The position numbers were made by a program, and so were the translations under genes. 64,000 bases of DNA from Thiotrichaceae bacterium (GTDB lineage: Bacteria > Pseudomonadota > Gammaproteobacteria > Beggiatoales > Beggiatoaceae). The DNA lies in contig JAOZSV010000002.1 of NCBI GenBank assembly GCA_029939505.1, positions 17,741-81,740 on the forward strand, given 5' to 3'. Every line of letters begins with the position of its first letter. Within the stretch, counting starts at the first letter, position 1. This document shows, one piece after another, positions 43,524-53,164 of the stretch. The notes beneath the pieces are model-generated. The model saw only the letters and a program-made list of their open reading frames with translations. It was not told where the DNA came from and did not search any database.

Positions 43524-46500
43524 ATGCAAATAATTGTTTTAGGAATGCACCGTTCCGGCACATCTGTCGTGGCGCGATTGTTAAATATGATGGGGGCTTA
43601 CTTTGCACCCGAAAAAATAGCAGCACCCGAAAAAGCAGCATTGCCCATGACAGAAGCAAATCCTAAAGGCTATTGGGAACGATGGGATGTGCTTATTTTA
43701 AATGAGAATATTTTAAAAGCCTTAGAATTGACGTGGGATAACATCAGTGACTTCAATCTCAAAAAGATTACCCCTGAAATCCAGAGTCAATTTGAATCGT
43801 CAATACGCGAAATCATTATGGGGCTTGATGCCAATCGCCCTTGGATGCTGAAAGATCCCCGTTTAAGCTTATTACTCCCGCTTTGGCAATCGGCACTTGA
43901 AGTGCCTGTATGTGTTTATGTCCATCGCAGCCCCATCCAAATTGCCCAATCTTTAAAAACACGCGAAGGTTTTCCCTTAACATTAGGTATCGCCTTATGG
44001 GAAAAATATAATTTACAGGGATTAACCCATTCTGCTGATATGCCAAGAATACTGGTTTCCCATGAAGAATTAATGAGTAATCCTGTAACGGCGGTTAAAA
44101 AATTACATCAAGAATTAATTGATTGTGAAGTACAAGGGTTACGCTTACCTTCGGATAAAGAAATACGCGCTTTTATAGAACCTAAACTTTTCCGTGAACA
44201 CGGCGATATTCAATTACAAAATGCTTATATCAATGCCCAACAAACGCTTTTAGTTGAAGCTTATGAAAATGGCAGTATATTTCAACTCGATCCGCTTCCT
44301 GAACTCTCTCAAGGGGCCGCTGAAATTTTAGAAGAACATAAAAATAAAATAGCTGCCAAAGAAAAAGCGTTGAAATTGCAATCGGAATTGCAACAACAAA
44401 TCAGCGAACGCGATGAAGAAATTGCTCAACGCAATGAAGAAATTGCTCAACGCGATGAAGAAATTGCTGCTTTACAGAAAAATCTTGAACAAGCCAATCT
44501 CACTTTGCAAACTCAAGCAACCCATTATCAAAACCAGTTATTAGTTGCTGAAAATCAGCAACATGAGTTACAAAAAAATTTAACCAACACCCAAAACACG
44601 CTTGCCGACAAAGAACAAACGAATTTGGCACTCAACCAGAAAGCGGATACACAACAATATCATATACACAAACTGATGCAATGGATTTGGGCGTTGGATG
44701 AAGATATCAAAGCAACGTTCAATTCACTGACTTGGCGTTCTGGCAATGTATTCACACAGATTGCCCGCAAACTCATGTTTAAGAAAGAGGAATTAACCGC
44801 ACAAGATCATATTAAAGACATTCTGGCTGACATTACTGCATGGCAATCGAAAATCGACGCAACCCTCAACGAACCCATTGCGCCAACTCGCACAACTTCA
44901 AGGGTAGCACCCGCCGAAAAACAGTTACCACATAATCCAAAAGACTATTCTCGCTGGATTCAAAACTATGATAGTTTAACCACAAAAACGGTTAAGCTGA
45001 TGCAAAAACGCATTAAAAAATGGGACGATCTTCCCCTGTTCTCCATTATCATGCCAACCTATAACACGGAAGAAAAATGGTTAAGGGCAGCTATCGACTC
45101 CGTGCGAGAGCAAATTTATCCCAATTGGGAACTCTGTATTGCCGATGATGCCTCAACCCAAGGGCATGTTCGTCGTGTTTTAGAAGAATATGCTGGGCGC
45201 GATAAACGTATCAAAGTCAAATTGAGGGCAGAAAATGGACATATTTCTGCCGCTTCAAATACCGCCCTTGAATTAGTCACTGGTAAATTTGTGGCTTTTT
45301 TAGATCATGATGATATGTTGGCTCGGCACGCATTATTTTGGATGGCGAAGGATATTCTTGACAATCCCGATGCCATGCTCTGGTATTCCGATGAAGACAA
45401 AATCAATGAACAAGGAAAACGCTACGAACCCTATTTTAAATCGGATTGGAATCCAGACTTATTTTTATCCTATAATTTAATTAACCATCTTGCGATCTAT
45501 CGGGCTTCTTCAATAGAAAAAATAGGAGGCTTTCGAGAAGGCTATGAAGGTGCTCAAGATTATGATTTAGCACTGCGAATCATTGAACAAATCAATCCCT
45601 CTAAAATTCGTCACATTCCACGCATACTCTATCATTGGCGAGCAATAAGTGGCAGCACTGCCACAAAACCGGATGAAAAACCTTATGCCATCATTGCCGC
45701 ACAAAAAGCAATTAGCGAACATTTAGAACGAAACGATATTGAAGCGATTGTAACCGAATCTCCCATCGTACCAGGGACTATACGGGTACAGTATGCGCTA
45801 CCTGTCGAACCGCCCTTAGTCAGTTTAATTATTCCGACTCATAATGCGTTAGACGTGCTACGTCTTTGTATTGAGAGCATTTTAAATAAAACGGATTACC
45901 CAAACATTGAAATTCTGATAGTCGATAACAACAGCGATGATCCCGCCACCTTAGATTATCTGCAACAATTAGAAGAGAATGAACAAGCGCGTATCCTTGA
46001 CTATTCCTTGCCCTTTAACTATCCGGCTATCAATAACATGGCGGTCAATGAGGCGAAAGGGGAAATAATTTGCTTACTAAACAATGACATAGAAGTGATT
46101 ACCCCTGGTTGGCTAACCGAAATGGTCAGTCATGCGTTACGTCCAGATATTGGTGCAGTCGGTGCAAGGCTTTGGTATCCCAATGACACACTTCAACATG
46201 GCGGTGTTATACTTGGCATTGGTGGCGTTGCAGGACATTCTCACAAATATCTGTCACGAAATAAAACCGGTTACTTTAGTCGGGCTGCTTTGATTCAGAA
46301 CTTTTCAGCCATTACCGCCGCCTGTATGGTTTTACGAAAAGAAACCTATTTAGCGGCAGGAGGGATCAATGCCGAACATCTGAGCATCGCCTTTAACGAT
46401 ATAGACTTCTGCTTAAAAATAAAAGAATTGGGTTTAGAGATAATCTGGACCCCTTTTGCAGAATTAACCCATCACGAATCGGTGAGCCGAGGTCATGAAA

Positions 46501-46661
46501 ATACGCCTGAAAAAGTGGCACGCTTTCAAAAAGAATGTGCCTATATGAAAAACCGTTGGGGAAATACCTTAATCACTGACTTTGCCTACAGCCCCAATTT
46601 GACATTAGAAACAGAAGATTTTGCCTATGCTTGGCCTCCAAGAGTGCCATCACTGCCTTAA
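43524..46661 (+). CDS. Sulfotransferase / coiled-coil / double GT2 glycosyltransferase fusion
   Basis: A 1045-residue multidomain protein. Residues 1-250 are sulfotransferase-like, with the PAPS-binding loop LGMHRSGTSVVARLL (6-20) and the second site VYVHRSPIQIAQSL (131-144). Residues about 270-390 form a coiled coil with a short tandem repeat (RDEEIAQRNEEIAQRDEEIA). After a conserved linker (LTWRSGNVFTQIARKL) come two GT2 domains. The first (PLFSIIMPTYNTEEKWLRAAIDSVREQIYPNWELCIADDAS; FVAFLDHDDML) and the second (PLVSLIIPTHNALDVLRLCIESILNKTDYPNIEILIVDNNS; ICLLNNDIEVI) both look active. It may sulfate and extend a surface glycan. The C-terminal two thirds are paralogous to the protein at 33006. 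A 24-base DNA repeat underlies the coiled coil. Confidence 0.85.
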   Translation: MQIIVLGMHRSGTSVVARLLNMMGAYFAPEKIAAPEKAALPMTEANPKGYWERWDVLILNENILKALELTWDNISDFNLKKITPEIQSQFESSIREIIMGLDANRPWMLKDPRLSLLLPLWQSALEVPVCVYVHRSPIQIAQSLKTREGFPLTLGIALWEKYNLQGLTHSADMPRILVSHEELMSNPVTAVKKLHQELIDCEVQGLRLPSDKEIRAFIEPKLFREHGDIQLQNAYINAQQTLLVEAYENGSIFQLDPLPELSQGAAEILEEHKNKIAAKEKALKLQSELQQQISERDEEIAQRNEEIAQRDEEIAALQKNLEQANLTLQTQATHYQNQLLVAENQQHELQKNLTNTQNTLADKEQTNLALNQKADTQQYHIHKLMQWIWALDEDIKATFNSLTWRSGNVFTQIARKLMFKKEELTAQDHIKDILADITAWQSKIDATLNEPIAPTRTTSRVAPAEKQLPHNPKDYSRWIQNYDSLTTKTVKLMQKRIKKWDDLPLFSIIMPTYNTEEKWLRAAIDSVREQIYPNWELCIADDASTQGHVRRVLEEYAGRDKRIKVKLRAENGHISAASNTALELVTGKFVAFLDHDDMLARHALFWMAKDILDNPDAMLWYSDEDKINEQGKRYEPYFKSDWNPDLFLSYNLINHLAIYRASSIEKIGGFREGYEGAQDYDLALRIIEQINPSKIRHIPRILYHWRAISGSTATKPDEKPYAIIAAQKAISEHLERNDIEAIVTESPIVPGTIRVQYALPVEPPLVSLIIPTHNALDVLRLCIESILNKTDYPNIEILIVDNNSDDPATLDYLQQLEENEQARILDYSLPFNYPAINNMAVNEAKGEIICLLNNDIEVITPGWLTEMVSHALRPDIGAVGARLWYPNDTLQHGGVILGIGGVAGHSHKYLSRNKTGYFSRAALIQNFSAITAACMVLRKETYLAAGGINAEHLSIAFNDIDFCLKIKELGLEIIWTPFAELTHHESVSRGHENTPEKVARFQKECAYMKNRWGNTLITDFAYSPNLTLETEDFAYAWPPRVPSLP

Positions 46662-46862
46662 TGATTCTCATTTTCCGTCCAACGCTTTAGTTTTAGAGAA
46701 CTGGAGTTCAACGCTTCAGCTTTGGGCGTTTTTTTTGGACTCCAAACTCTTTGTACAGGACCAAAAATCAAGTCTTTTAATGTAGCGAAACCCACCAAAA
46801 ATGGTGGGTTTCCACTTCGTTCCTACCCACCCTACATTTACTTTTTGATTTAAAACATAAAT
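46662..46862 (+). repeat. 'gtccaacgcttcagctttgg' units and half of a MITE-like element
   Basis: Two 'caacgctt(c/t)ag(c/t)tt' units (about 46679-46725) are followed by ctttgtacaggacc (46749-46762), the left end of the family at 26352 and 36418. The gaaacccaccaaaaatggtgggtttc...cctacccaccctac palindrome comes next. No matching right end or target duplication is visible, so this copy seems truncated. Confidence 0.6.
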
Positions 46863-47558
46863 ATGTCTGCACATTTGAATCATCGAAAAGCAGGTTATAA
46901 TTTGCTGACAGGGCACGGTTTAGAAATTGGTGCCTTTCATCAACCTGCAACCATTCCGGCACATTGCACGATTGAATATTGTGATGCCCAATCTAAAGAA
47001 GACGCTATCAAATATTTTCCAGAATTAAATATTAACGATCTGGTTGATGTGAACTATATCTGCGATTTAGACAAAGAAGGGCTATCTCTATTCAAAGCGG
47101 AACGCTTTAACTTTGTGATACTCAATCATGTCATTGAACATGTGGCTAATCCCATCAAAGTGGTCGAAGAATTATTTAGGGTGACAAAACCGGGAGGGCA
47201 GGTTATTATTTCTGCTCCAGATAAAAATTTTACCTTTGACAAAAAGCGAGCCTTAACTTCATTTGCACATCTCCAAGAAGAATATGAAAATCAAGTCACT
47301 GAAGTAACAGATGCCCACTATATCGATTTTCTTCAGGGCGTGCATCCGGAAATTTTAGAGCTTGCACCTGAAAACGTACAAATTCATATCAACAGCGTCA
47401 AAAACAGACGGGAACACGCGCATGTGTGGGATTCACAACGTTTTAGTGAATTTATGCTAAATGCGCTTGAACTCCTACAGTTAAAAGCCAATTGTGTGTT
47501 TTCCACTCTTGGAAACGACAATAAAATGGAATATTTTTCTGTCTTGAAAAAACATTAA
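46863..47558 (+). CDS. SAM-dependent class I methyltransferase
   Basis: A 231-residue methyltransferase. The SAM-binding motif I is GHGLEIGAFHQPATIP, followed by an acidic strand end (IEYCDAQSK) and the core FNFVILNHVIEHVANPIKVVEELFRVTKPGGQVIISAPDKNFTFD, which is typical of Methyltransf_11-type enzymes. The substrate is unknown; among glycosyltransferases and sulfotransferases it probably modifies a glycan or lipid carrier. The ATG lies only about 15 bases after a dispersed-repeat end. No strong ribosome-binding site is seen. Confidence 0.83.
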   Translation: MSAHLNHRKAGYNLLTGHGLEIGAFHQPATIPAHCTIEYCDAQSKEDAIKYFPELNINDLVDVNYICDLDKEGLSLFKAERFNFVILNHVIEHVANPIKVVEELFRVTKPGGQVIISAPDKNFTFDKKRALTSFAHLQEEYENQVTEVTDAHYIDFLQGVHPEILELAPENVQIHINSVKNRREHAHVWDSQRFSEFMLNALELLQLKANCVFSTLGNDNKMEYFSVLKKH

Positions 47559-47602
47559 CCTCATCAATCTGGGAAGGGATTCTTATAAGTACTGAAGCAC
47601 AA

Positions 47603-49075
47603 GTGATCGGATATGATGGACTCCAAAAAGGGTCACGTCCAAATCTAAAGGTTTGGACTCCAAAAAGTGCTAAAACTGGTGCTTTGGTACTTAAACCCAG
47701 TTTCTTAAACAATACGGTGGAACAAGTGTCGTTAAATATGAGTAATAATAATAAAGTTGAAATTATTGACGTTTCTTATGTCAACAAAAGTACAGAGCGA
47801 CTATGGGGATTTGTCATAGATGCGCCCAAAGCCAATACTCAACACAATGTTTACTTGATTACGATAAAAGGTTGGGTCTTAGGAAAAAAATCTCCGGTAA
47901 AAGAGGTCTGGTTAACCTATCACAATACCCCTCACAGACCACTTAAAACAACAACGGTTTCTTTACATAGACCAGATGTTGCCCGGCGTTATCCACAGGT
48001 CAAAAATGCAGAAAACTGTGGTTTTTACATGTTACTCTCTGTTGTCGGCATACCCTTTGAAGTTGATTTAGGAATACAACTTGTTTTTCAAGATCAATGT
48101 CGTATCAATGTCGGCAAAATTCGATTGCGACATCAAGCCTTACAATCCCCTTATCAACCCAAATTACAACCCCTTATGCTCAATGCACTGGGACGTTCAG
48201 GCTCAACTTGGTTAATGCATATATTAACAGAGTGTCCAAATATTATTGTGCAACGCCAATATCCTTACGAAGCGTATGCCGCTAAATATTGGTTATATAT
48301 GCTCTTCAGATTCATTTCTGATCCGATGAATTATCTTGAAGTCAAAGTACCCGATACATTTTTTGACTTAACGATGCAGTGGCTCAATAACCACCTTCTG
48401 CATAATAAGTCATCCCAAGACTGGTTAGGGCGTACTTATATAGAGCAGACATTAGCATTTTGTCAGCAAAGTATTGATGGTTTTTATGAACAGATTGCGG
48501 TGAGTCAAGGTCAGAAAATTGCGTTAGGGCATAACGCTTCAAATTCGCCGGTCTATTTTGCCGAAAAGTTTGGTCCTGGAGAACCCGCACAATTTCTTTA
48601 TGAAATCTATCCCCAAGTCGCTGAAATTTTCTTGGTGCGTGATTTTCGCGATGTGGTTTGTTCCAGTCTTTCTTTTTCTGAAAAAACGGGTAATTTTGGT
48701 CAGTTTTCTGTCCAAAACAAAGAAGAAGCCGTTAAAATTGTTAAATCCAATGCACAAGATATATTACACGCTTGGCAAAGTCGCTCTACACAGGCACATT
48801 TAGTACGTTACGAGGATTTAATTTTGGAGCCGGTTCATACAGTTCAAGCCATTTTAAGTTATTTAAACTTAGATCATGACTTATCTCTGGTAAAGCGTAT
48901 CGTTAAAAACGCTTCAAAAAGTACCCCGGCTATCATGCAAAAACGACACAAAACCACTAGCCATCCAACAAAATCAATTGGACGCTGGCAGCATGATTTA
49001 AATGACTCATTGAAAGCGTTATGTGAAGAACATTTAGCTGATGAACTTCAGGCATTTGGTTACGAGACTCAATGA
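47603..49075 (+). CDS. Sulfotransferase with N-terminal accessory domain
   Basis: Up to 490 residues. The C-terminal 300 residues are a sulfotransferase: PAPS loop LMLNALGRSGSTWLMHILTECPNI, 3'-phosphate site EIFLVRDFRDVVCSSLSFSEK, and RYEDLILEPVHTVQAILSYL near the end. The N-terminal part (VEIIDVSYVNKSTERLWGFVIDAPKANTQHNVYLITIKGWVLGKKSPVKEVWLTYHN) is a beta-rich domain seen before glycan-modifying enzymes. The start is uncertain. GTG 47603 follows a segment containing a ggactccaaaaag repeat fragment. ATG 47738 (MSNNNKVEIIDV) is a plausible alternative. The open frame also continues upstream to an ATA preceded by gggaaggg. Sulfation of a surface polymer is inferred. Confidence 0.78.
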   Translation: MIGYDGLQKGSRPNLKVWTPKSAKTGALVLKPSFLNNTVEQVSLNMSNNNKVEIIDVSYVNKSTERLWGFVIDAPKANTQHNVYLITIKGWVLGKKSPVKEVWLTYHNTPHRPLKTTTVSLHRPDVARRYPQVKNAENCGFYMLLSVVGIPFEVDLGIQLVFQDQCRINVGKIRLRHQALQSPYQPKLQPLMLNALGRSGSTWLMHILTECPNIIVQRQYPYEAYAAKYWLYMLFRFISDPMNYLEVKVPDTFFDLTMQWLNNHLLHNKSSQDWLGRTYIEQTLAFCQQSIDGFYEQIAVSQGQKIALGHNASNSPVYFAEKFGPGEPAQFLYEIYPQVAEIFLVRDFRDVVCSSLSFSEKTGNFGQFSVQNKEEAVKIVKSNAQDILHAWQSRSTQAHLVRYEDLILEPVHTVQAILSYLNLDHDLSLVKRIVKNASKSTPAIMQKRHKTTSHPTKSIGRWQHDLNDSLKALCEEHLADELQAFGYETQ

Positions 49076-49396
49076 TTTGATAAGAGTGCAGTTCCTTTTC
49101 TACGATGAGTGGTTTCATTATCTGGAAATCATAATAAAAAACACTAATAATATTAGTCAGTTGAATGATATCGTATATTTCCTATGTTTTCGTGTGGATT
49201 TATTTGACCACAGTTTCTTAAATATTCAATTTAAAATTTTAGTGTGATGAATGTAGGATATAAGTACAGCGGATTTGGAAATTGAACGAATTGTTTCAGA
49301 ATTCGGATAATGTGCCATTTAACTTTTAAACAAAAATACCCTTTCAATGATTAACCAAAATCCGTTAAATTCTATAATCCGTTGTACTAAATACAA
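49076..49396 (+). repeat. Intergenic region with an inverted 'gtacarcggattt' repeat
   Basis: Arms aagtacagcggatttggaaattgaacg (about 49262-49288) and ttaaattctataatccgttgtactaa (about 49363-49388) form a loose stem. The unit resembles the ends of the elements at 19833-19951 and 43206-43337. Nothing else is recognised. The ORF at 49041 is a shadow of the sulfotransferase end. Confidence 0.55.
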
Positions 49397-50082
49397 TTAA
49401 TGTTGTTGCCTTTTGAGTTGTTTGAGGTAGTCTTCAATGATCTCTGGCTCTAAACCCGCCAACCTCTCAACCGGCTGAAACTGAGCCAAAATATCTTGCC
49501 GTTTGAAATAGGGCAAGACTTCTTCCACATTTAAAGTGGATAAATATGCACTTCCCCACATTTTGCCCATTTCAAACACTTTTTCTGGTGTGAGTTCAAC
49601 TGTCATCTCATCATTTCCTATCACGAGTCAGTTAGAAACGAGTTGGAATAAAACCTCAGCGGTTTTCAAAACCTCTGAGGTTTTTAGATAATTAATGTGT
49701 TATCAAGGAATTGGTTTCATTTTTTTCCGATTAAGATACTCCGTTTGCACATCAGCTTCACTCAATTCATTCGCCCGTTTATAAAATGTATCATATCCCA
49801 GCGTCTGTCGAAAAGCCTCTTCATTGATCGATTCAGTGTATTTAAATTCGAGCAAAATCTGACGAGCCGTGCTATCTCGGATACCATCTGGTAGGCGCGA
49901 TAGCTGTTCTGCTGTCCATTGAGGCGCATCTCGTCGAAGCAATAAAATATCCGCTTCGGGCGATTCAGTCATCACCTTAAAATCGAATTGTACCAAAATA
50001 CCGACGGGGAAAGTAAAGTCCTCAGCAAGGTTCCTAGCAAGCGATGCCATTTTGTCTTGGGCGTATTATTTGAAGTCGTCAT
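49397..50082 (-). pseudogene. Decayed PD-(D/E)XK/Rpn-like hypothetical gene
   Basis: On the minus strand, ATG 50082 reads MTTSNNTPKTKWHRLLGTLLRTLLS. A one-base shift near 50020 is needed to continue PVGILVQFDFKVMTESPEADILLLRRDAPQWTAEQLSRLPDGIRDSTARQILLEFKYTESINEEAFRQTLGYDTFYKRANELSEADVQT. The motif LLEFKYTES with the preceding EADILLLRR fits a nuclease-like core (D...ExK). The frame then breaks and a stretch is missing, partly replaced by an aacctc(a/t)gcggttttcaaaacctctgaggttt repeat (about 49651-49684). Then comes the C-terminal piece MTVELTPEKVFEMGKMWGSAYLSTLNVEEVLPYFKRQDILAQFQ...YLKQLKRQQH. I recall such proteins from repeat-rich bacteria; their function is not known. Confidence 0.6.
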
Positions 50083-50853
50083 GGTTAATAGCGGTTATTG
50101 ATCCGGCGGTTGTGTCTTGCGTTCTTCATCGCGGAGGGTTTTGAGCAGCGATGCTACTGAAACTCGATCATCAAGTTTTTTTGTTACCCAACAGACAGAA
50201 ATGAGATATGCGAAATTCAGTTGAAAAACTGATTTAAAATCAAAGTATTAAGTTTTTTTATCTGTTATGGAATCCAACGCTTCAGCTTTGGCGACTCCTC
50301 AAAGCTAAAGCGTTGAGACTCCTCAAAGCTAAAGCGTTGAGACTCCTTAAAGCTAAAGCGTTGAGACTCCAATCGACAAAGCTAAAGCGTTGAGACTCCT
50401 CAAAGCGCGTTGAACTCCAAAAAACGCCTTATAGTTTTTGTTGGAAGACTAAAAACTTGATGATCGAGTGAAAGAAACCGACTATGAACGCATTAAACAG
50501 AATAACAAATAGCAATTTGCATACTCTTCCTTACGTGTATCGCGTTGGAGATTAATAATGCGAATTAAGAGTTGAAATTTTTTTGAAAATGGAGTTCGAG
50601 GTTTTAGTTTTTTGAAAAAAAACTAAAACCTCGAAAACGCTTTAGCTTTGTTGCTTTGGAGTACAACGCTTTAGCTTTGTTGCTTTGGAGTATACTTAAC
50701 GCGGGAACAAACTGAACTTTTTTAAAGGAGGCTAACTTAATCCTTAGACTCGGCGGTTTGATTTATGGTAAAATTTAGACGCTTTGATTATGCGTTTTAA
50801 ATGATCGTCAATTCACAATTAGAAAATTCACAACAATATTCAGAGTAATTATA
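50083..50853 (+). repeat. Repeat-filled region with an ORF remnant
   Basis: On the minus strand about 50095-50190 reads KKLDDRVSVASLLKTLRDEERKTQPPDQ followed by a stop, the tail of a lost gene. Its 'aacttgatgatcgagt' segment recurs inverted at 50451-50469. Between them (about 50270-50420) are about five 'caaagctaaagcgttgagactcc' units plus one oppositely oriented one. Next is the hairpin tcgaggttttagttttttgaaaaaaaactaaaacctcga (about 50597-50635), then two 'gctttagctttgttgctttggagta' units. The last 100 bases may hold the promoter of the DUF6717 gene, but none is obvious. Confidence 0.6.
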
Positions 50854-51210
50854 ATGGCGAATTCCAATTCGATTATGGTGATTTTTCCCTATTGTTATCA
50901 AAACACCTGGGTATTTGACGACGAACGAGTTGATCTTGTGCAAGAACCTTTTGTTTCAGGAATGCCTGAAATCATTGATCTTTTCGTTCAAGACTTGCCC
51001 AATGCGGCACAAGGTTTTAAACTGTTATTTTCAGCCACTCCTTTTCCTGGTTATCAAGCTAAACTGGTTTGGCGCAGGGAAGAATATGAGGGCAATTGGT
51101 ATCTTTTGGAAAATCATCTGATGGAAGGTTGGCTATGCCCAGCCCTATTCAAATATTTCAGTGAAGCGCCCAAACAGATTTATTGCAAAGCAGAATCACT
51201 TTCAACTTAA
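50854..51210 (+). CDS. DUF6717 family protein
   Basis: A 118-residue soluble protein: NSIMVIFPYCYQNTWVFDDERVDLVQEPFVSGMPEIIDLFVQDLPNAAQGFKLLFSATPFPGYQAKLVWRREEYEGNWYLLENHLMEGWLCPALFKYFSEAPKQIYCKAE. I believe this pattern (IMVIxPY...WVFDD..VxLxxEPFVxGxPExID...GNWY...EGWLCPALFKYF) matches DUF6717. No function is known. The length is normal and the protein complete. It ends five bases before the hslR start, so the two may be co-transcribed. Confidence 0.75.
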   Translation: MANSNSIMVIFPYCYQNTWVFDDERVDLVQEPFVSGMPEIIDLFVQDLPNAAQGFKLLFSATPFPGYQAKLVWRREEYEGNWYLLENHLMEGWLCPALFKYFSEAPKQIYCKAESLST

Positions 51211-51214
51211 AACA

Positions 51215-51625
51215 ATGATGCAAATACCTACTCCAACCTCTAAAGTAAGAATTGATAAATGGCTATGGGCAGCGCGTTTTTTTAAAACCCGTCGCCTTGC
51301 AATCGCAGCAGTAACAGGCAATAAAGTTCACCTCAATGAACAACGCACTAAACCAGCTAAGGAAGTGCATATTGGTGATCAATTGCTCATACGCACGGGT
51401 TATGTTGAACGCACTGTGATTGTGCAAGCCTTATCTAAACAACGTCGTTCAGCTAAAGAAGCCATCTTGCTCTATGAAGAAACGCCGGAAAGTATTAAAA
51501 AACGCGAAGAAGCGGCTGATTTACGTCGTCAAGCCTCAGCGTTACGTGAACCCAGAATAGGGCGCCCAACTAAAAAAGAGCGTCGCCAAATTCATAAGTT
51601 TACAACTGAAAATAGTGTGAATTAA
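51215..51625 (+). CDS. hslR: Heat shock protein 15 (HslR), S4 RNA-binding
   Basis: Hsp15 binds free 50S subunits carrying nascent chains and recycles stalled translation. The protein has the S4 domain VRIDKWLWAARFFKTRRLAIAAVTGNKVHLNEQRTKPAKEVHIGDQLLIRTG, followed by a basic tail (KKREEAADLRRQASALREPRIGRPTKKERRQIHKF). Both match the family. The ORF track starts at 51161, inside the DUF6717 gene in another frame. I prefer ATG 51215 (or 51218), five bases after that gene ends. No strong ribosome-binding site is visible, so translational coupling is likely. Confidence 0.9.
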   Translation: MMQIPTPTSKVRIDKWLWAARFFKTRRLAIAAVTGNKVHLNEQRTKPAKEVHIGDQLLIRTGYVERTVIVQALSKQRRSAKEAILLYEETPESIKKREEAADLRRQASALREPRIGRPTKKERRQIHKFTTENSVN

Positions 51626-51743
51626 TTTTGCAGCTCAGAAATCCGATTTTTTCAAAAAATCGGATTTCTTAAAACAGATTTCCTAATTATTTGATTTTAA
51701 ATGATTTTTATGGGAATTCATTCACATTGCTCAGGTTTCAAAT
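51626..51743 (+). repeat. 'gaaatccgattttttcaaaaaatcggatttctt' hairpin
   Basis: A near-perfect 15-base-arm hairpin (about 51637-51670), with 'cagctcagaaatcc' in front, sits shortly after the hslR stop. It may terminate hslR transcription. It is the same family as at 37703, 42683 and 29110. Confidence 0.65.
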
Positions 51744-52700
51744 ATGGAATACAAGGATTATTATAAAATTTTAGGTGTATCGCGTAATGCCACTCCAGAT
51801 GAAATTAAACGTGCTTACCGCAAATTAGCACATAAATATCATCCTGACATCAGTAAAGAAAAAAAGGCTGAACAACATTTTAAAGAAGTCGGAGAAGCCT
51901 ATGAAGTGCTTAAAGACACGGAAAAACGCGCTGCTTATAATCAATTAGGAACGAGGTGGCAAGCGGGTGAAAATTTTCGCCCTCCCCCTGGTTGGAATAA
52001 TGCAGGATGTCGTGGTAGCGGCTTTAAAAACACTCATGTGAATTACAGTGATTTTTTTGAAAACCTATTTGGAGGAGGAGGGCAGCACAATAAACGCCAT
52101 AACGCCTTTCAGACCAAGGGCGAAGATCAACAGATAAAAATTGCGATCAGTTTTGAAGAAGCCTATCAAGGCACAACCCGAATGTTACAATTAACAATGC
52201 CTGAAATGGGCAACAATAGGCAAATAAATTCTAAAAAACGGACGCTTAAAGTCAAAGTTCCACGCGGTGTTATAGCAGGTCAAAAAATTCGTTTGGGCGG
52301 ACAAGGTGGAGGGGGTATAGCTGGCGGTGTTCGTGGTGATTTATATTTGGAAATTGAATTTCAAGCCCATCATCTCTACCGTGCCGAAGGTAAAGATGTT
52401 TATATGACCTTACCCATAACACCTTGGGAAGCGGCTTTAGGTTGCGCTGTGGTTGTGCCAACTTTAGACGGAAAAGTAGAAATCAAAATTCCCGCCAATT
52501 CAAAATCAGGACAAAAATTACGTCTCAAAGGACGAGGATTTTCCAGTCATCCCCCAGGGGATTATTACATCGTGTTACAAATAGTTACGCCGACAGCGGA
52601 TAGCGAAGTGGTACAAGAAATTTATCGCAAAATGGCAAAAGAATTCTCCTTTTTCAATCCACGCGCTACAAAGGATTTTGAATTGGAGCCAAACCTCTGA
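51744..52700 (+). CDS. DnaJ-type co-chaperone (CbpA-like)
   Basis: A 318-residue J-domain protein. The J domain ([56 protein letters not shown]) contains the HPD motif (33-35) that stimulates DnaK. A Gly/Phe-rich linker ([24 protein letters not shown]) follows. The C-terminal substrate-binding domains ([102 protein letters not shown]) come next. There is no zinc-finger domain, which places it with CbpA rather than DnaJ. A CbpM partner is not adjacent. Confidence 0.92.
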   Translation: MEYKDYYKILGVSRNATPDEIKRAYRKLAHKYHPDISKEKKAEQHFKEVGEAYEVLKDTEKRAAYNQLGTRWQAGENFRPPPGWNNAGCRGSGFKNTHVNYSDFFENLFGGGGQHNKRHNAFQTKGEDQQIKIAISFEEAYQGTTRMLQLTMPEMGNNRQINSKKRTLKVKVPRGVIAGQKIRLGGQGGGGIAGGVRGDLYLEIEFQAHHLYRAEGKDVYMTLPITPWEAALGCAVVVPTLDGKVEIKIPANSKSGQKLRLKGRGFSSHPPGDYYIVLQIVTPTADSEVVQEIYRKMAKEFSFFNPRATKDFELEPNL

Positions 52701-53164
52701 TGTTTTAGAAACCTCAGAGGTTTTTCTAAACGTTGGCAGCCCAAACCTCTGAGGTTTTGGAAACCTCAGAGGTTTTTCTAAAAAAGGATTTTGAACAGGA
52801 TTAAACGTTGGCAGCCCAACCTCTGAGGTTTTAGAAACCTCAGAGGTTTTCTAAACGTATCCGTTCCTGTTTAAAAAAAATTGGTAACTACTCAGCCTTG
52901 AAATCAATTTCAAGGCTGACAGCTTTAGCAGACTTTAGCTTTTCGCCTTGAAATTGATTTCAAGGCTAACCGCTGAGTCGTTACCAAAAATTGATTTATG
53001 TCATTTTAAAAAAATAATCGTGTTTAGGTTAATCTGTTTTTTTAAGCCATTTGACGACAAAAATTTTAACTCTAAAATTTAAATCGCTATTGAAAAAATT
53101 GATTTATGTCATTATATAATGATTATTAGCCACTTCAATTTGAAAAATCAATAATGGGGATATT
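52701..53164 (+). repeat. Palindrome array and sodB leader
   Basis: Three 'cctctgaggtttt(a/g)gaaacctcagaggttttt' palindromes (about 52696-52855) with 'taaacgttggcagccca' spacers are followed by an inverted-ended unit ggtaactactcagccttgaaat...ttcaaggctaaccgctgagtcgttacc (52885-52985). The last 100 bases are unique, AT-rich and contain the probable sodB promoter. Confidence 0.7.
53090..53120 (+). promoter_or_regulatory. Predicted sodB promoter
   Basis: TTGAAA (53090-53095) and a perfect TATAAT (53115-53120) are separated by 19 bases, slightly long. The sodB ATG is at 53165, with 'aatggggat' as ribosome-binding site. Prediction only. Confidence 0.4.
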
